Below, in pieces: positions 7,770 through 16,948 of a DNA stretch of 64,000 nucleotides. This stretch comes from Gammaproteobacteria bacterium. Its GTDB lineage: Bacteria; Pseudomonadota; Gammaproteobacteria; GRL18. The stretch is from positions 1 to 64,000 of the forward strand of contig JADGEM010000006.1 of NCBI GenBank assembly GCA_016744375.1. The letters are read 5' to 3'. Numbering within the stretch: position 1 is the first letter of the stretch; each line of letters begins with the position of its first letter. Both the position numbers and the translations under genes were made by a program. The notes beneath the pieces are model-generated. The model did no database searches. It worked only from the letters and a program-made list of their open reading frames with translations, and was not told the DNA's origin.

Positions 7770-9956
7770 TTATTTTTTCGCCAGAGACTCTCGTTTCAAC
7801 TGAATAAAGTCCAATAAGATATTCGCAGACTCTAACAAAAAGGTTTGACTATCACTGTCTTCATCATCTTCTTTATCATCATGATCGTCGTTTAAGCCTA
7901 GAACATCTTCATCTTCATCAAGTTCTTTGATGTTTTTAAATGGTTCTTCACCTTTGGCTATCCGACGCTTATTCTCAATATCTAGTTGTTCCTGACGTGA
8001 TTCATTATATTCCTTCTCTCTCATTTTATAATTGAGTGATACTGTTTTTTGATCTTTTTTCTTATCAATTCGAGTAACCGTTTCCTGAACATAGAGAAAA
8101 TCAGGATCAACTTTGCTTCGTTTGCTGTGATTATCTTGAAGAACTGGAAATAAATGACTAAAGTTCGGGTAAAGTGTATATTCTGCATTTTCAACCTGAT
8201 CCCATGGCAGAGCTTCAGGCAGTGAGCTTTCACCAATATCATCTTTATCATAGAGTGCTGGAAAAACAACATCTGGTATAACACCCAGATTTTGTGTACT
8301 ATCTCCCGAGATCCGATAAAACTTAGCATGGGTTAGTTTTATCTGGCCCTGCTCTAATTGTTGAAGAGCCTGGACAGTTCCCTTACCAAAGGTTTGATTA
8401 CCAATAATTAAGCCGCGATTATAGTCTTGAATAGCACCTGCAAAAATCTCCGAAGCAGAAGCACTTAAGCGATTAACCAGAACACCCAGCGGCCCCTGAT
8501 AAGTTACTTCATCAGTGTCATCACTTAACTGAGCAATTCGACCATCAGCCGCTTTTACCTGAACTGTTGGTCCGGATTTAATGAATAGACCGACCAGAGA
8601 ATTAACTTCCTGTAATGAGCCGCCGCCGTTATTTCTCAAATCAATAATCAGACCATCAATATTTTCCTGTTTCAGTTCATTGATGAGTTTTTTTACATCC
8701 CGGGTGGTACTTTTATAATTAGGGTCACCAGCTTGTGCCGCCTTAAAGTCAATGTAAAATGCAGGAATATCAATGACACCGATTTTTTCTTTTTTACCAT
8801 TATTAGTGACTTCAATAATTTCTTTCTGAGCAGCCTGTTCCTCAAGCTTGACCGTATTTCGAACAATTAGAATGGTTTTGGTTTTATGTTCATCAACTGT
8901 TTTTTGTGGGATAAGTTCCAGGCGGACTGTGGTCCCTTTTTTACCCCGTATAAGCTGCACAACATCGTCCAGTCGCCAACCAATCACATCGACCATTTCA
9001 CCATCAACACCCTGGCCAACACTGACAATACGGTCCCCGGCTTTTAATTGCCCCGCTTTCTCAGCAGGTCCTGCCGGTACCAGGCGTTTGACCTTAGTAT
9101 AGCCATCTTCTGCCTGCAGCATAGCACCAATGCCTTCCAGAGACAGACTCATCTGAATATCAAAATTTTCAGAAATACGCGGTGAAAAATATTGAGTATG
9201 GGGATCATACGATTCTGCTAATGCATTCATATAAATTCTGAATGCATCTTCGTTATTTGTTTGTTTGATCCGATTAAGTTGGTTTTTATAGCGCTTTACC
9301 AATAATTCCTGAATTTCTTTGTCGTCTTTACCCGCAAGCTTAAAGCTGATAATGACATTTTTTAGTTGTTGAGTGGTCAGCTTATTTTGTGCTTTTTTAT
9401 TTGCAGGCCATAGCTGCTCATCCCGATCAATGATCAATTCTTCATTGGTATTGAAATCCAGATCTTTGTAATGATTTTCAAGTAAATTCAGGGTGTACAC
9501 CAGGCGTTCTGTATGGCGCTTCTGATAAAGGTTAAAGGTCGAAAAAGCATTTTTCAGTTCACCACGGCGAAAGTTGTTATCAATTAAAAAACGAAAGCGT
9601 TCAAATTGTTCAATATCTGCCGCTAGAAAAAAGGTTCGATTGGGATCCAGTGACTTCAAAAAAGCATCAAATACTTTTGATGACAATTCATCATCCAGTA
9701 CCATTTGGCGATAATGCTGATATTGCAGCTGCTTGGCAATGACAAAACTGAGTTTTGCATGCTCTTTGGCGGGTTTAACCGGATGGACATATTCTTCGAC
9801 ATCATAGACCTTTGCTGTCGATATCAACGGTATACTGAGAAAAATAGCAGCAATAGCAATTATCAGTAATCGATTAAAATGATTAGCCTCCAATCGGTTA
9901 AAAATAGAGAACTGAAAATAGGTTTTTAAAAATTGGGTCATAGATAGCTGCTTCAT
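7770..9956 (-). CDS. prc: Tail-specific (C-terminal processing) periplasmic protease Prc
   Basis: S41-family serine protease that degrades or trims periplasmic proteins from their C-termini, including peptidoglycan hydrolases and SsrA-tagged proteins in E. coli. The 728-residue protein has an N-terminal signal segment (about 28-49), a PDZ domain (about 265-350, with LSLEGIGAML before it) and the protease core. The catalytic Ser/Lys pair is S500 in LSASASEIF and K525 in TFGKGTVQ. The C-terminus is an acidic Asp/Glu-rich stretch before a last helix. Single gene with 253 bases of AT-rich DNA after it and 315 before it. Confidence 0.95.
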   Translation of the reverse strand: MKQLSMTQFLKTYFQFSIFNRLEANHFNRLLIIAIAAIFLSIPLISTAKVYDVEEYVHPVKPAKEHAKLSFVIAKQLQYQHYRQMVLDDELSSKVFDAFLKSLDPNRTFFLAADIEQFERFRFLIDNNFRRGELKNAFSTFNLYQKRHTERLVYTLNLLENHYKDLDFNTNEELIIDRDEQLWPANKKAQNKLTTQQLKNVIISFKLAGKDDKEIQELLVKRYKNQLNRIKQTNNEDAFRIYMNALAESYDPHTQYFSPRISENFDIQMSLSLEGIGAMLQAEDGYTKVKRLVPAGPAEKAGQLKAGDRIVSVGQGVDGEMVDVIGWRLDDVVQLIRGKKGTTVRLELIPQKTVDEHKTKTILIVRNTVKLEEQAAQKEIIEVTNNGKKEKIGVIDIPAFYIDFKAAQAGDPNYKSTTRDVKKLINELKQENIDGLIIDLRNNGGGSLQEVNSLVGLFIKSGPTVQVKAADGRIAQLSDDTDEVTYQGPLGVLVNRLSASASEIFAGAIQDYNRGLIIGNQTFGKGTVQALQQLEQGQIKLTHAKFYRISGDSTQNLGVIPDVVFPALYDKDDIGESSLPEALPWDQVENAEYTLYPNFSHLFPVLQDNHSKRSKVDPDFLYVQETVTRIDKKKDQKTVSLNYKMREKEYNESRQEQLDIENKRRIAKGEEPFKNIKELDEDEDVLGLNDDHDDKEDDEDSDSQTFLLESANILLDFIQLKRESLAKK

Positions 9957-10271
9957 TTCTTTGTTTGTATGATTGTTTCTTCGTCTACTTACATCACTTC
10001 AGGTAAAGTCATCATTCCCTCAACATTTACTGCCAACATAACTCTACCAACATAAGGGCAACCTGTTAGAAAAAAGGGGACTTAAAATCTGAATCTACTC
10101 TGTATTATAGCTTATAGACCGCTATTTTACCGGTCAGTTCAAAACCATCATACAACACTTGTACACTGTTACTGATATTCTTTTTAATATATAGTGACTA
10201 TTTTCATATTTTTAAACGAAAAAATCACTTAATTCTATATAAATGAATAAATTAATCAGGAATTCTTGTTT
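9957..10271. other. Intergenic region between prc and greB
   Basis: 315 bases between divergent genes. It must hold the promoters for prc (minus) and greB (plus). I see AT-rich stretches but no -35/-10 pair that I would defend, and no repeat, RNA gene or operator. Confidence 0.5.
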
Positions 10272-10778
10272 ATGGGACGTTACCGCCCGCCACGAAAACC
10301 AGCCTCTAAATATATCACACCTGAAGGTAAAGCACGCCTGGAGGAAGAATTGCGCTATTTATGGAAGGTAAAACGCCCTATAGTAACCCAGTCTGTATCT
10401 GAAGCTGCTGCACAGGGTGATCGCAGTGAAAATGCAGAATATATTTATGGTAAAAAGCAACTAAGGGAGATTGATTCCAGAGTACGTTTTCTATCAAAGC
10501 GACTGGATGATATGGTAGAGGTGGATCGGATCCCAGATGATAAAAAGAAAGTTTTCTTTGGTGCATGGGTTGAGCTGGAAGATGAAGAAGGCAATTTAAA
10601 ACAGTACCGTATTGTCGGCCCCGATGAATTTGATGTAAAACTAGGCTTTATCAGTATGGACTCACCTCTTTCCCAGGCGCTTTTAAACAAAAAAGAAGAG
10701 GATGATATTTTTGTAAAAGGCCCAAATGGTGTGATGGAGTATTATTTAAGCAAAGTTCAATATAAGCCATTTTCTTAG
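10272..10778 (+). CDS. greB: Transcription elongation factor GreB
   Basis: Binds the secondary channel of RNA polymerase and stimulates cleavage of backtracked transcripts. The 168-residue protein begins MGRYRPPRKPASKYITPEG, a GreB-type start, followed by the N-terminal coiled coil with the acidic tip region (AAAQGDRSENAEYIYGKK). The C-terminal FKBP-like domain ends in GVMEYYLSKVQY. I prefer ATG at 10272; a TTG at 10266, closer to AGGA, is possible and would add two residues. GreB rather than GreA is supported by the RYRPP start and the length. Confidence 0.95.
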   Translation: MGRYRPPRKPASKYITPEGKARLEEELRYLWKVKRPIVTQSVSEAAAQGDRSENAEYIYGKKQLREIDSRVRFLSKRLDDMVEVDRIPDDKKKVFFGAWVELEDEEGNLKQYRIVGPDEFDVKLGFISMDSPLSQALLNKKEEDDIFVKGPNGVMEYYLSKVQYKPFS

Positions 10779-10825
10779 ATACAGACCCTCATTCCAAAGC
10801 AACTTATTCAGGCTTTTTTGTAGGC

Positions 10826-11158
10826 TTATGTTTTAATAGTAAAAACAGTTTCAGCCGTTTTTTTATCAATTGTAACAAGTAAGTCACAATAGGTATTCTC
10901 TGACATTGGATCATCACCGCAATTGCAGCCGGCAATAATTTCATTAAAGAAAATACCGACATTCACTTGTATTTTTGTCTCCGTTTCTATCGCAGAGTTG
11001 ATCAGTGCTGAAATATTAGAACCATCGGCTTTACCGCCCTGGCAAGTAGCTTGTTCTAAGGGCAAAGTGCCATCAGTCAATGCCTCCAATTCTTTTTTTA
11101 AGGTTTTTTTAAAGCCTTCAGAGTTCCATTCTTTCAAAGAGTTCGCAAGTTTTGTCAT
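10826..11158 (-). CDS. Conserved-looking hypothetical protein with a CxC motif
   Basis: 110 residues, no signal peptide or membrane segment. The C-terminal half holds four cysteines including IIAGCNCGDDP and YCDLLVTIDKKTAE; the spacing could fit metal binding or a redox role, but this is only a guess. I do not recognise the family. It is 43 bases downstream of the DUF971-MoaD fusion gene on the same strand and probably shares its transcript. Confidence 0.65.
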   Translation of the reverse strand: MTKLANSLKEWNSEGFKKTLKKELEALTDGTLPLEQATCQGGKADGSNISALINSAIETETKIQVNVGIFFNEIIAGCNCGDDPMSENTYCDLLVTIDKKTAETVFTIKT

Positions 11159-11201
11159 ATTTTTTTACTCAAGTAACATTCGTTTGTTCAAAATACTAAA
11201 A

Positions 11202-11819
11202 TTATTTTGGCTTTGGAATGAGAGCTACTTCATCGCCATGCTCAAGCAAAGTAAATAGTTCAGCAAATTCTTTGTTCACAGTAAATTGAATACTATCCGT
11301 ATTAAAGGCCCGTTCCCAGCGATTGCCCCGTTTGCACAGCAAATCAAGTAAATCCTGAACTGTACTTATATTTTCAGGTAACTCCAATTCTTCTTCTTCA
11401 TTGGTAAATTGAATCAGCTTATCCATAAAATATAAAATTTTAATGACAGCAGGACCTTTATGACTTTTTTCAGATTCACCACGATTCAGATTATGTTTTT
11501 CTAAAGATAAAAGATATTGGTCCCAATTTTGTTCATAATGCTCCCCTAATTCGTAAAGGGTTTCCCATGAATAAATACCCTGGTCATAACCATCATCAAA
11601 AAAAAGCCTGAGGGCATAGCTTCCCTGTGCTTCAATAGTCTTAATGTTGACGTTAATTTTACCCGCAACAGGGATATCAGATGTAGTGATTTCAGCAGAT
11701 TTGCCATGAGTACGCAAGTACTCACAACTCAGCTTATAGTTTTCACCTGTATCAAAACTGATTTCCAGTAGGCGGGATTTTTTGTGCAGATTAATTGCAA
11801 TTGGGTTATGTTCTATCAT
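11202..11819 (-). CDS. Fusion of a DUF971 (GBBH-like N-terminal) domain with a MoaD-like ubiquitin-fold domain
   Basis: 205 residues in two parts. Residues about 5-95 match DUF971, the GBBH-like N-terminal domain also seen with Mrp/ApbC iron-sulfur carriers; SYALRLFFDDGYDQGIYSWETL is diagnostic. Residues about 125-205 match the MoaD/ThiS beta-grasp fold (KILYFMDKL ... VNKEFAELFTLLEHGDEVAL). The chain ends in IPKPK, without the terminal GlyGly that MoaD/ThiS need for thiocarboxylation. So the domain is unlikely to donate sulfur and may be a binding module. Its partners are unknown. The gene is 4 bases downstream of the anti-sigma gene. Confidence 0.8.
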   Translation of the reverse strand: MIEHNPIAINLHKKSRLLEISFDTGENYKLSCEYLRTHGKSAEITTSDIPVAGKINVNIKTIEAQGSYALRLFFDDGYDQGIYSWETLYELGEHYEQNWDQYLLSLEKHNLNRGESEKSHKGPAVIKILYFMDKLIQFTNEEEELELPENISTVQDLLDLLCKRGNRWERAFNTDSIQFTVNKEFAELFTLLEHGDEVALIPKPK

Positions 11820-11823
11820 CTTT

Positions 11824-12672
11824 CTAATATGGGGATAATTGTTGAAGAAGTACAGGGTTGATTGGCATTTCCGGGTATTTTACCTTAAATTGCTGCAATA
11901 TTTCTTTAGCTTCATCAAATTTGCCCTGTTTTATTAATTGCTGAATTTTTTCCAATTGGTGAGATTGCTCTTTGGAATAGTATTCCCCCAAACCCTGCTC
12001 TTTAGATAGATTATTTTTTTGTTCTCTTTTTTCTATTAATACCGATTCTTCAGACAATTCGGACGGTACAAATCTTCCAGCATCATCAGTTACAGTATCA
12101 CCCAGTACTACTCCCTGAGTTTGAGATTTGTTAGCTCTCTCTGGTGGGCTAATAATTGGCTTACGTGAAATATATTCTTGTGCGGCAGGCATAACAGGTG
12201 CTGGTGCTGATTTATATAAGAGCTTTCGGCTATCATTATTATCACCATGATGTGTTCGTTTTTTTTCTTTTACATCATTGGGTAAGAGTCTTGGTGAAGC
12301 AGTATAAGTCTTATCAGCTTGTATTGTTTCAACAGCATCTATTGGCGCAAAATCCTGCTCCGAAAAATCTTGCTCAGCCTGCCAGGTTTGATGGGTTAAC
12401 AATGCAGCCAGTGAGAAAACAGCGACAGATGCTGCCCAGGATGCAGGTTGCTGCCACCATTGAACTGACTTTTTCTGCATTTCACTGGACTTCTTTCTGG
12501 CAGCAGAAAGAATGTTCTGATCAAGCATCTCAGGAGGTTCAGGAGAGTTAACTTTCTGATAAGTTTCAGAGAGTGAGGATTCACCTTTTAGGTATTGTTC
12601 AAAAAATGCTTCATCTTCCTCATCTATTAAAAGAGAGCTTAATGGAGTCGAATTGTTGCTGGTCTTTTTCAT
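11824..12672 (-). CDS. Putative membrane-bound anti-sigma factor
   Basis: 282 residues: a cytoplasmic N-terminal part, one membrane segment at about 77-93, then a periplasmic region rich in Ser/Lys/Glu ending in a helical IKQGKFDEAKEILQQFKVKY repeat-like segment. The layout (short cytosolic helix, single helix in the membrane, extracytoplasmic tail) and its position directly after an ECF sigma gene, overlapping it by four bases, support an anti-sigma role. There is no HxxxCxxC zinc motif, so it is not a ZAS-type factor. The call rests mostly on context. Confidence 0.65.
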   Translation of the reverse strand: MKKTSNNSTPLSSLLIDEEDEAFFEQYLKGESSLSETYQKVNSPEPPEMLDQNILSAARKKSSEMQKKSVQWWQQPASWAASVAVFSLAALLTHQTWQAEQDFSEQDFAPIDAVETIQADKTYTASPRLLPNDVKEKKRTHHGDNNDSRKLLYKSAPAPVMPAAQEYISRKPIISPPERANKSQTQGVVLGDTVTDDAGRFVPSELSEESVLIEKREQKNNLSKEQGLGEYYSKEQSHQLEKIQQLIKQGKFDEAKEILQQFKVKYPEMPINPVLLQQLSPY

Positions 12673-13271
12673 AATGTGAGTACCAGATTCATATGATGAC
12701 GTAATTTTTTGATTGCATAACGCAAGCGACTTTTAGTACTTTCAAATGAGCTATCAGTTACCAATGCGATTTCCTGAAGTGTTAAGCCACTTTTTTCATG
12801 AAGCAGAAACACTTCTCTTTGTTCTTCAGGTAAATCATTGATCCCCTGGAGCAAAAGATGACTTACTTGTTGTTCCTGTATAGTCATCTCCGGTTCATTT
12901 GATTCCAGGGCTGATGATTCAATTGCTTTTTCTATTTCTATTTTTTCATCTGATACGCCATTTTGAGTGTCTGTTTTAACAAGATACAGCGGTTGTCTAC
13001 TACTCTGCCGGTAATGATCGACTAGACGATTGTGAGCAATTTTATATAACCAGGTTTTAAAAGAGGATTGCTGAGTGAAGCGGGATGATGATTTAATAAT
13101 ATTTAACCAGACATCCTGATGCAATTCATCTGCAGTATCTTTTGAGTGTACCTGACGAAAAAAATAATGGTATATGGCACTTTTATATCGAGCATAGAGC
13201 AGCTCAAAAGCTTCTGAATCACCTTTTTGATAAAACTGAATTAACTGTTCATCTGCTGCATTCTTTCCCAT
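12669..13271 (-). CDS. ECF-family RNA polymerase sigma factor
   Basis: 200 residues with sigma region 2 (about 20-88: DADAFELL-like start SEAFELLYARYKSAIYHYF, then TADELHQDVWLNIIKS and FKTWLYKIAHNRLVDHYR). Region 4 is at about 135-192 (INDLPEEQREVFLLHEKSGL, then IALVTDSSFESTKSRLRYA). No region 3 is present. An acidic linker of about 45 residues separates the two. The next gene overlaps its end and probably encodes the anti-sigma factor. The signal it senses is unknown. Confidence 0.92.
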   Translation of the reverse strand: MGKNAADEQLIQFYQKGDSEAFELLYARYKSAIYHYFFRQVHSKDTADELHQDVWLNIIKSSSRFTQQSSFKTWLYKIAHNRLVDHYRQSSRQPLYLVKTDTQNGVSDEKIEIEKAIESSALESNEPEMTIQEQQVSHLLLQGINDLPEEQREVFLLHEKSGLTLQEIALVTDSSFESTKSRLRYAIKKLRHHMNLVLTL

Positions 13272-13353
13272 GCTGTAGATTATAGACGTTGATTCCTTGA
13301 AATAGGGTTATTTTTTTGTACTTTATACATAAAAAATATTTAAATATTAACTT

Positions 13354-13716
13354 TACTACCTTAACGGTAATTGAGTTTGATTTAAAATCAAGAGAAAAAG
13401 CAGAGGTAGCGCTCGAATAAGCACGCATAAAACGACTGCAAGGTGAATCGTATGACTACAGGCCTTATAAATTCTCTGCTTTGCTTTTGGACAACACCAG
13501 AGAGGACAATTGAGGTAGAAGAGTGTACCTGAGACTGGTTCGTCTAACTGGGGTGTTTGAAAACAGGGACGTTTTCAACAAGCGCTACAAGGAAGTACTC
13601 GCAGCGTCCCCAGTTAGGCGAACCAGTCTTGGGTGCAATCGGCAGGCTCAACCTTTGCCCGAACGCCACTTTTCTTTTAATTTTAAGCCATACTCAAATC
13701 GTTATTTTAGCAATTT
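13354..13716. repeat. Repeat element copy B (one-hairpin version)
   Basis: About 363 bases matching copy C at both ends but lacking the 181 bases that form C's left hairpin (33638-33818). The remaining hairpin has arms at 13531-13553 and 13608-13630 with a 54-base loop. Two bases differ from C in the right arm, and both changes give G:U pairs instead of breaking the stem. The left terminus is well preserved; the right terminus is degraded. It lies between the ECF sigma gene and recQ. A reading frame starting at 13523 is a by-product of the repeat. Confidence 0.85.
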
Positions 13717-13734
13717 ACTGCTAATTGACAGCAT

Positions 13735-15573
13735 TCAAGGCTGGTTTAAAACAGTAAGAAATTCATCACCATATTTCTCCAGTTTACTGGCGCCAACACC
13801 ACTGATCTGACTAAGCTCATGTCGAGTGGTTGGGTGATATTCAACCATTTCCATTAGTGTGGCATCATGAAAAATAATATAAGCTGGAACCCCTTGTTCC
13901 TGAGCAATATCAGTTCGTTTTGCTCGCAAAGCTTCCCAGACAACTTTCTCTTCCGATTTATCAGAAAAGCTGTCTGCATAACGGCCAGCCTGATTTGTTT
14001 TTTTTCGCCTGCTGGATTTTTTAGCTCGAGCAACATCCTTCCTGAAATAGATGGTTTCTTCACCCCGAAGTACCGGACGACTCTCTGAAGTCAGTTTAAG
14101 TGACCCAAACCCCTCTAAATCAACAGCGATAAAACCTCTTGCCATCAACTGTCGAAACACCGAACGCCACTGAACCTCAGTAAGTTCCTGTCCAATACCA
14201 AAAGTTGAGACTTGATCATGTCTGAACTGTTCAATACGAGGTGTTTTCTTCCCCCGAAGTACATCAATCAGATAATTAACACCAAAACGCTGCCCTGTTC
14301 GAAAAACACAGGATAATGCCTTTTGGGCTTCGGTCGTACCTTCCCAGCTCTCAACAGGCTCCAGGCAATTATCACAATTTCCACAGGGTTCTTTCTGTTG
14401 CTCACCAAAATAACTCAGTAGACTGATTCGTCGGCATGAGATAATTTCACAAAAGCCCAGCATCGCCTCTAGTTTTCTTTGCTCCAGTCTTTTTACTTCT
14501 TCCACCGCCTCTGAGCTGGAAAGCATCTGCCTGAGCATAATGACATCCTGTAAACCATAAACCATCCAGGCATCTGCAGGTAGCCCATCACGTCCGGCAC
14601 GGCCGGTTTCCTGATAGTAGGACTCAATACTTTTAGGTAAATCCAGATGAGCAACATAGCGCACATCTGGCTTATCAATCCCCATGCCAAATGCAACGGT
14701 GGCCACAATAACAATTTCATCTTCTCGTAGAAATCGTTCCTGATGCGCCTGTCGCACAGATGTGGATAAACCTGCATGATAGGGTATGGCCTTTATTCCT
14801 TGCTGCTCTAACCAAAGTGCAGTTTCATCGACTTTTTTTCGACTTAAACAGTAAACAATACCGGCATCCTGAGGGTGCTCTGTTTCTATAAACTGAAGGA
14901 GTTGTGAACGAGCATTATTCTTTTGCCTGACTCGATAGCGAATATTAGGTCTATCAAAGCTGCTGATAAATAAGTGGGCATTACCCAGCTCCAGTCGCAG
15001 TGAAATTTCCTTACGAGTTGTTTCATCGGCCGTTGCGGTTAATGCAATGCGGGGAATCTGCGGGAATTGTTCATGCAAGATAGAAAGTTGTATGTATTCC
15101 GGTCTAAAATCGTGCCCCCATTGAGACACGCAATGTGCTTCATCAATAGCAAACAAAGCAACATCAATTTGATGTAATAAATTAAGAGTACGATCCTGAC
15201 AAAGGCGCTCTGGAGCAACATAAAGCATATCGAGCTCACCACGCATTAATCGCCCTTCAATTTCCTGCACTTCCTGAAACGACAGGCTGGAATTTAAAAA
15301 TGCAACCGCTACGCCTTGTAATTTCAGAGCTGCAACCTGATCCTGCATTAAGGCGATTAAGGGGGATACGATAATGCCTGTGCCAGCACGGATAATTGCA
15401 GGGATCTGATAGCAGAGTGACTTTCCTCCACCAGTAGGCATTAGAACCAGAGCATCCTGCCCTGATATGATTTGGTTAATAATAGATTCTTGTTCACCGC
15501 GGAAAGCACTATAACCAAAAACACGATTAAGAACATCCAGAGAAGAAACACTTTGTTCAGATGGCATCGACAT
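13735..15573 (-). CDS. recQ: ATP-dependent DNA helicase RecQ
   Basis: 3'-5' helicase for recombination and stalled-fork repair. The 612-residue protein has the helicase core with Walker [13 protein letters not shown] and the DEAH box [33 protein letters not shown] is motif VI. A zinc-binding RQC domain has cysteines in FCEIISCRR and [10 protein letters not shown], and a C-terminal HRDC domain ends the chain ([17 protein letters not shown]). All domains are present, so it appears intact. It ends about 20 bases from repeat copy B. Transcribed alone; bamC upstream is a separate unit 131 bases away. Confidence 0.97.
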   Translation of the reverse strand: MSMPSEQSVSSLDVLNRVFGYSAFRGEQESIINQIISGQDALVLMPTGGGKSLCYQIPAIIRAGTGIIVSPLIALMQDQVAALKLQGVAVAFLNSSLSFQEVQEIEGRLMRGELDMLYVAPERLCQDRTLNLLHQIDVALFAIDEAHCVSQWGHDFRPEYIQLSILHEQFPQIPRIALTATADETTRKEISLRLELGNAHLFISSFDRPNIRYRVRQKNNARSQLLQFIETEHPQDAGIVYCLSRKKVDETALWLEQQGIKAIPYHAGLSTSVRQAHQERFLREDEIVIVATVAFGMGIDKPDVRYVAHLDLPKSIESYYQETGRAGRDGLPADAWMVYGLQDVIMLRQMLSSSEAVEEVKRLEQRKLEAMLGFCEIISCRRISLLSYFGEQQKEPCGNCDNCLEPVESWEGTTEAQKALSCVFRTGQRFGVNYLIDVLRGKKTPRIEQFRHDQVSTFGIGQELTEVQWRSVFRQLMARGFIAVDLEGFGSLKLTSESRPVLRGEETIYFRKDVARAKKSSRRKKTNQAGRYADSFSDKSEEKVVWEALRAKRTDIAQEQGVPAYIIFHDATLMEMVEYHPTTRHELSQISGVGASKLEKYGDEFLTVLNQP

Positions 15574-15704
15574 CCTTGTTTCAAGAAAAAAGCTTAGCTA
15601 GTAAGTGTCCACCGGTAAGCAGCTATTCTTTTAGCTCTCCCTTCTAAAGAAAAGGGGAAGCTAGAAGCAGAATAAACAGATGGGCACTAGCCAGAGGGAA
15701 AAAC

Positions 15705-16901
15705 TTACTTCAGCTGTTCATGCAGCAGGTTAAGAATACGATAAGATGTTTTGGATGTATCCGGCTGACCATTCGAATCCAGAACAATGATAACGGTATC
15801 ATCACCACGAGCAAATAGTTTAATCTGATATTTACTCTTATCAACAGCCACTTTATCTTTCCAGAATTTCAGGCCTGAGAAGAAACCGTCATCAGCTTCT
15901 TCTGCTAATGGATCAGCATACTGAACATAATAAACACCTTCTTCTCGATTACGATCTTCAACCACAAAACTAATTCGATCCAGCGAAGCACCGGTACGAC
16001 GCCATGTTCTTGGGAAGGTTTCTTTAACCACAAGACGTGAATTACCCTGAGCATTGCGAGAGATGGTTGCTCTGTCTACTTTTTTGGTTACAGAACGTGC
16101 TAACAATGCCTTAGCTTTGTGTTCTTCAACTCCCATGTAAACCATCATACGGCCCAGCATTTCCGCTTCAAGCTCAGGGTCTCTTGGTCGCGGCTTCCAG
16201 ATAGTACGTTCTGTGATGTCACTTTCAATAATTTCTTCCATGCCATAATGAGTCAGATAAAGATTAATTTTGCCTGGCTCCGCGCTGTCCTCTATTCGAA
16301 CGCGGTATTTATCCCGGGTTGCTGCAGAATAAAATGATTCAAGCACATAACTTAAAGCCGAACGTATAAAGTCCTGAGGAATATCAGCACGATTTTCAGA
16401 CCATTCCGTCTCTAAAATACCCGTAGCTGGATTCTCGCGTTTGATTAGCATGCCGCTATTAAGCCAGAATTCCCGCATTTTCTCCCAGGTCTGAGCTTTT
16501 GTTCCGGTAATAATCAGATGACGAACATCCTCACCTTCACGGATCAGTTCAATATCATCTTGCTCGGGCAGCACTTTATCAACCACAAGCTGGTTTCCAC
16601 CCAGACGTTCATTGGCGTATTTCTGATACGAGGCACTGCCGCCTGTATTAATATCAGGAACCACCATCATTTCATCATAGGTTGCAGCGGTTAAATCCGG
16701 AGGAATTTCCAGGGTGTCAACATCTCTGCTTTGTTTTTTGTAGTCTACTTTTCGACCGGCAAACGTATCATCCATATTAGGCATTGAATCACATGCGATT
16801 AATGCGGATGATATTGCCGCAACGATAGCTAACTTAGAGAAGGCCAGCTTAGTAAATTGACCGTTACTATTGTTTTTATTCTTTGAAGCACTTTGGTTCA
16901 T
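15705..16901 (-). CDS. bamC: Outer membrane assembly lipoprotein BamC
   Basis: Lipoprotein of the BAM complex, which inserts beta-barrel proteins into the outer membrane. With the ATG at 16901 (AGGG six bases upstream; a GTG at 16904 is the alternative) it has 398 residues. The signal peptide ends in a lipobox ALIAC with the lipidated Cys at about 37. Two helix-grip domains follow, typical of BamC. The N-terminus before the hydrophobic core is unusually long and rich in Lys/Asn. It follows dapA by 47 bases, the standard dapA-bamC operon. Confidence 0.9.
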   Translation of the reverse strand: MNQSASKNKNNSNGQFTKLAFSKLAIVAAISSALIACDSMPNMDDTFAGRKVDYKKQSRDVDTLEIPPDLTAATYDEMMVVPDINTGGSASYQKYANERLGGNQLVVDKVLPEQDDIELIREGEDVRHLIITGTKAQTWEKMREFWLNSGMLIKRENPATGILETEWSENRADIPQDFIRSALSYVLESFYSAATRDKYRVRIEDSAEPGKINLYLTHYGMEEIIESDITERTIWKPRPRDPELEAEMLGRMMVYMGVEEHKAKALLARSVTKKVDRATISRNAQGNSRLVVKETFPRTWRRTGASLDRISFVVEDRNREEGVYYVQYADPLAEEADDGFFSGLKFWKDKVAVDKSKYQIKLFARGDDTVIIVLDSNGQPDTSKTSYRILNLLHEQLK

Positions 16902-16948
16902 CACATACCCTGTTTTCTATCTACTTTAACTGATTGCACTATAATTTA

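Noticed and set aside
13523-13810. Reading frame (VLAASPV... protein) shared with 33891-34190 and, in part, with the opposite strand of copy C
   Set aside because: The similarity between frames is explained by the DNA repeat itself. There is no ribosome site, the ends differ by flanking DNA, and the region folds into a hairpin with compensating changes. A coding role is not supported, though not formally excluded.
15630-15664. Hairpin after bamC (agctctccctt / aaggggaagct)
   Set aside because: Two mismatches and no T-run on the minus strand; not reliable as a terminator.
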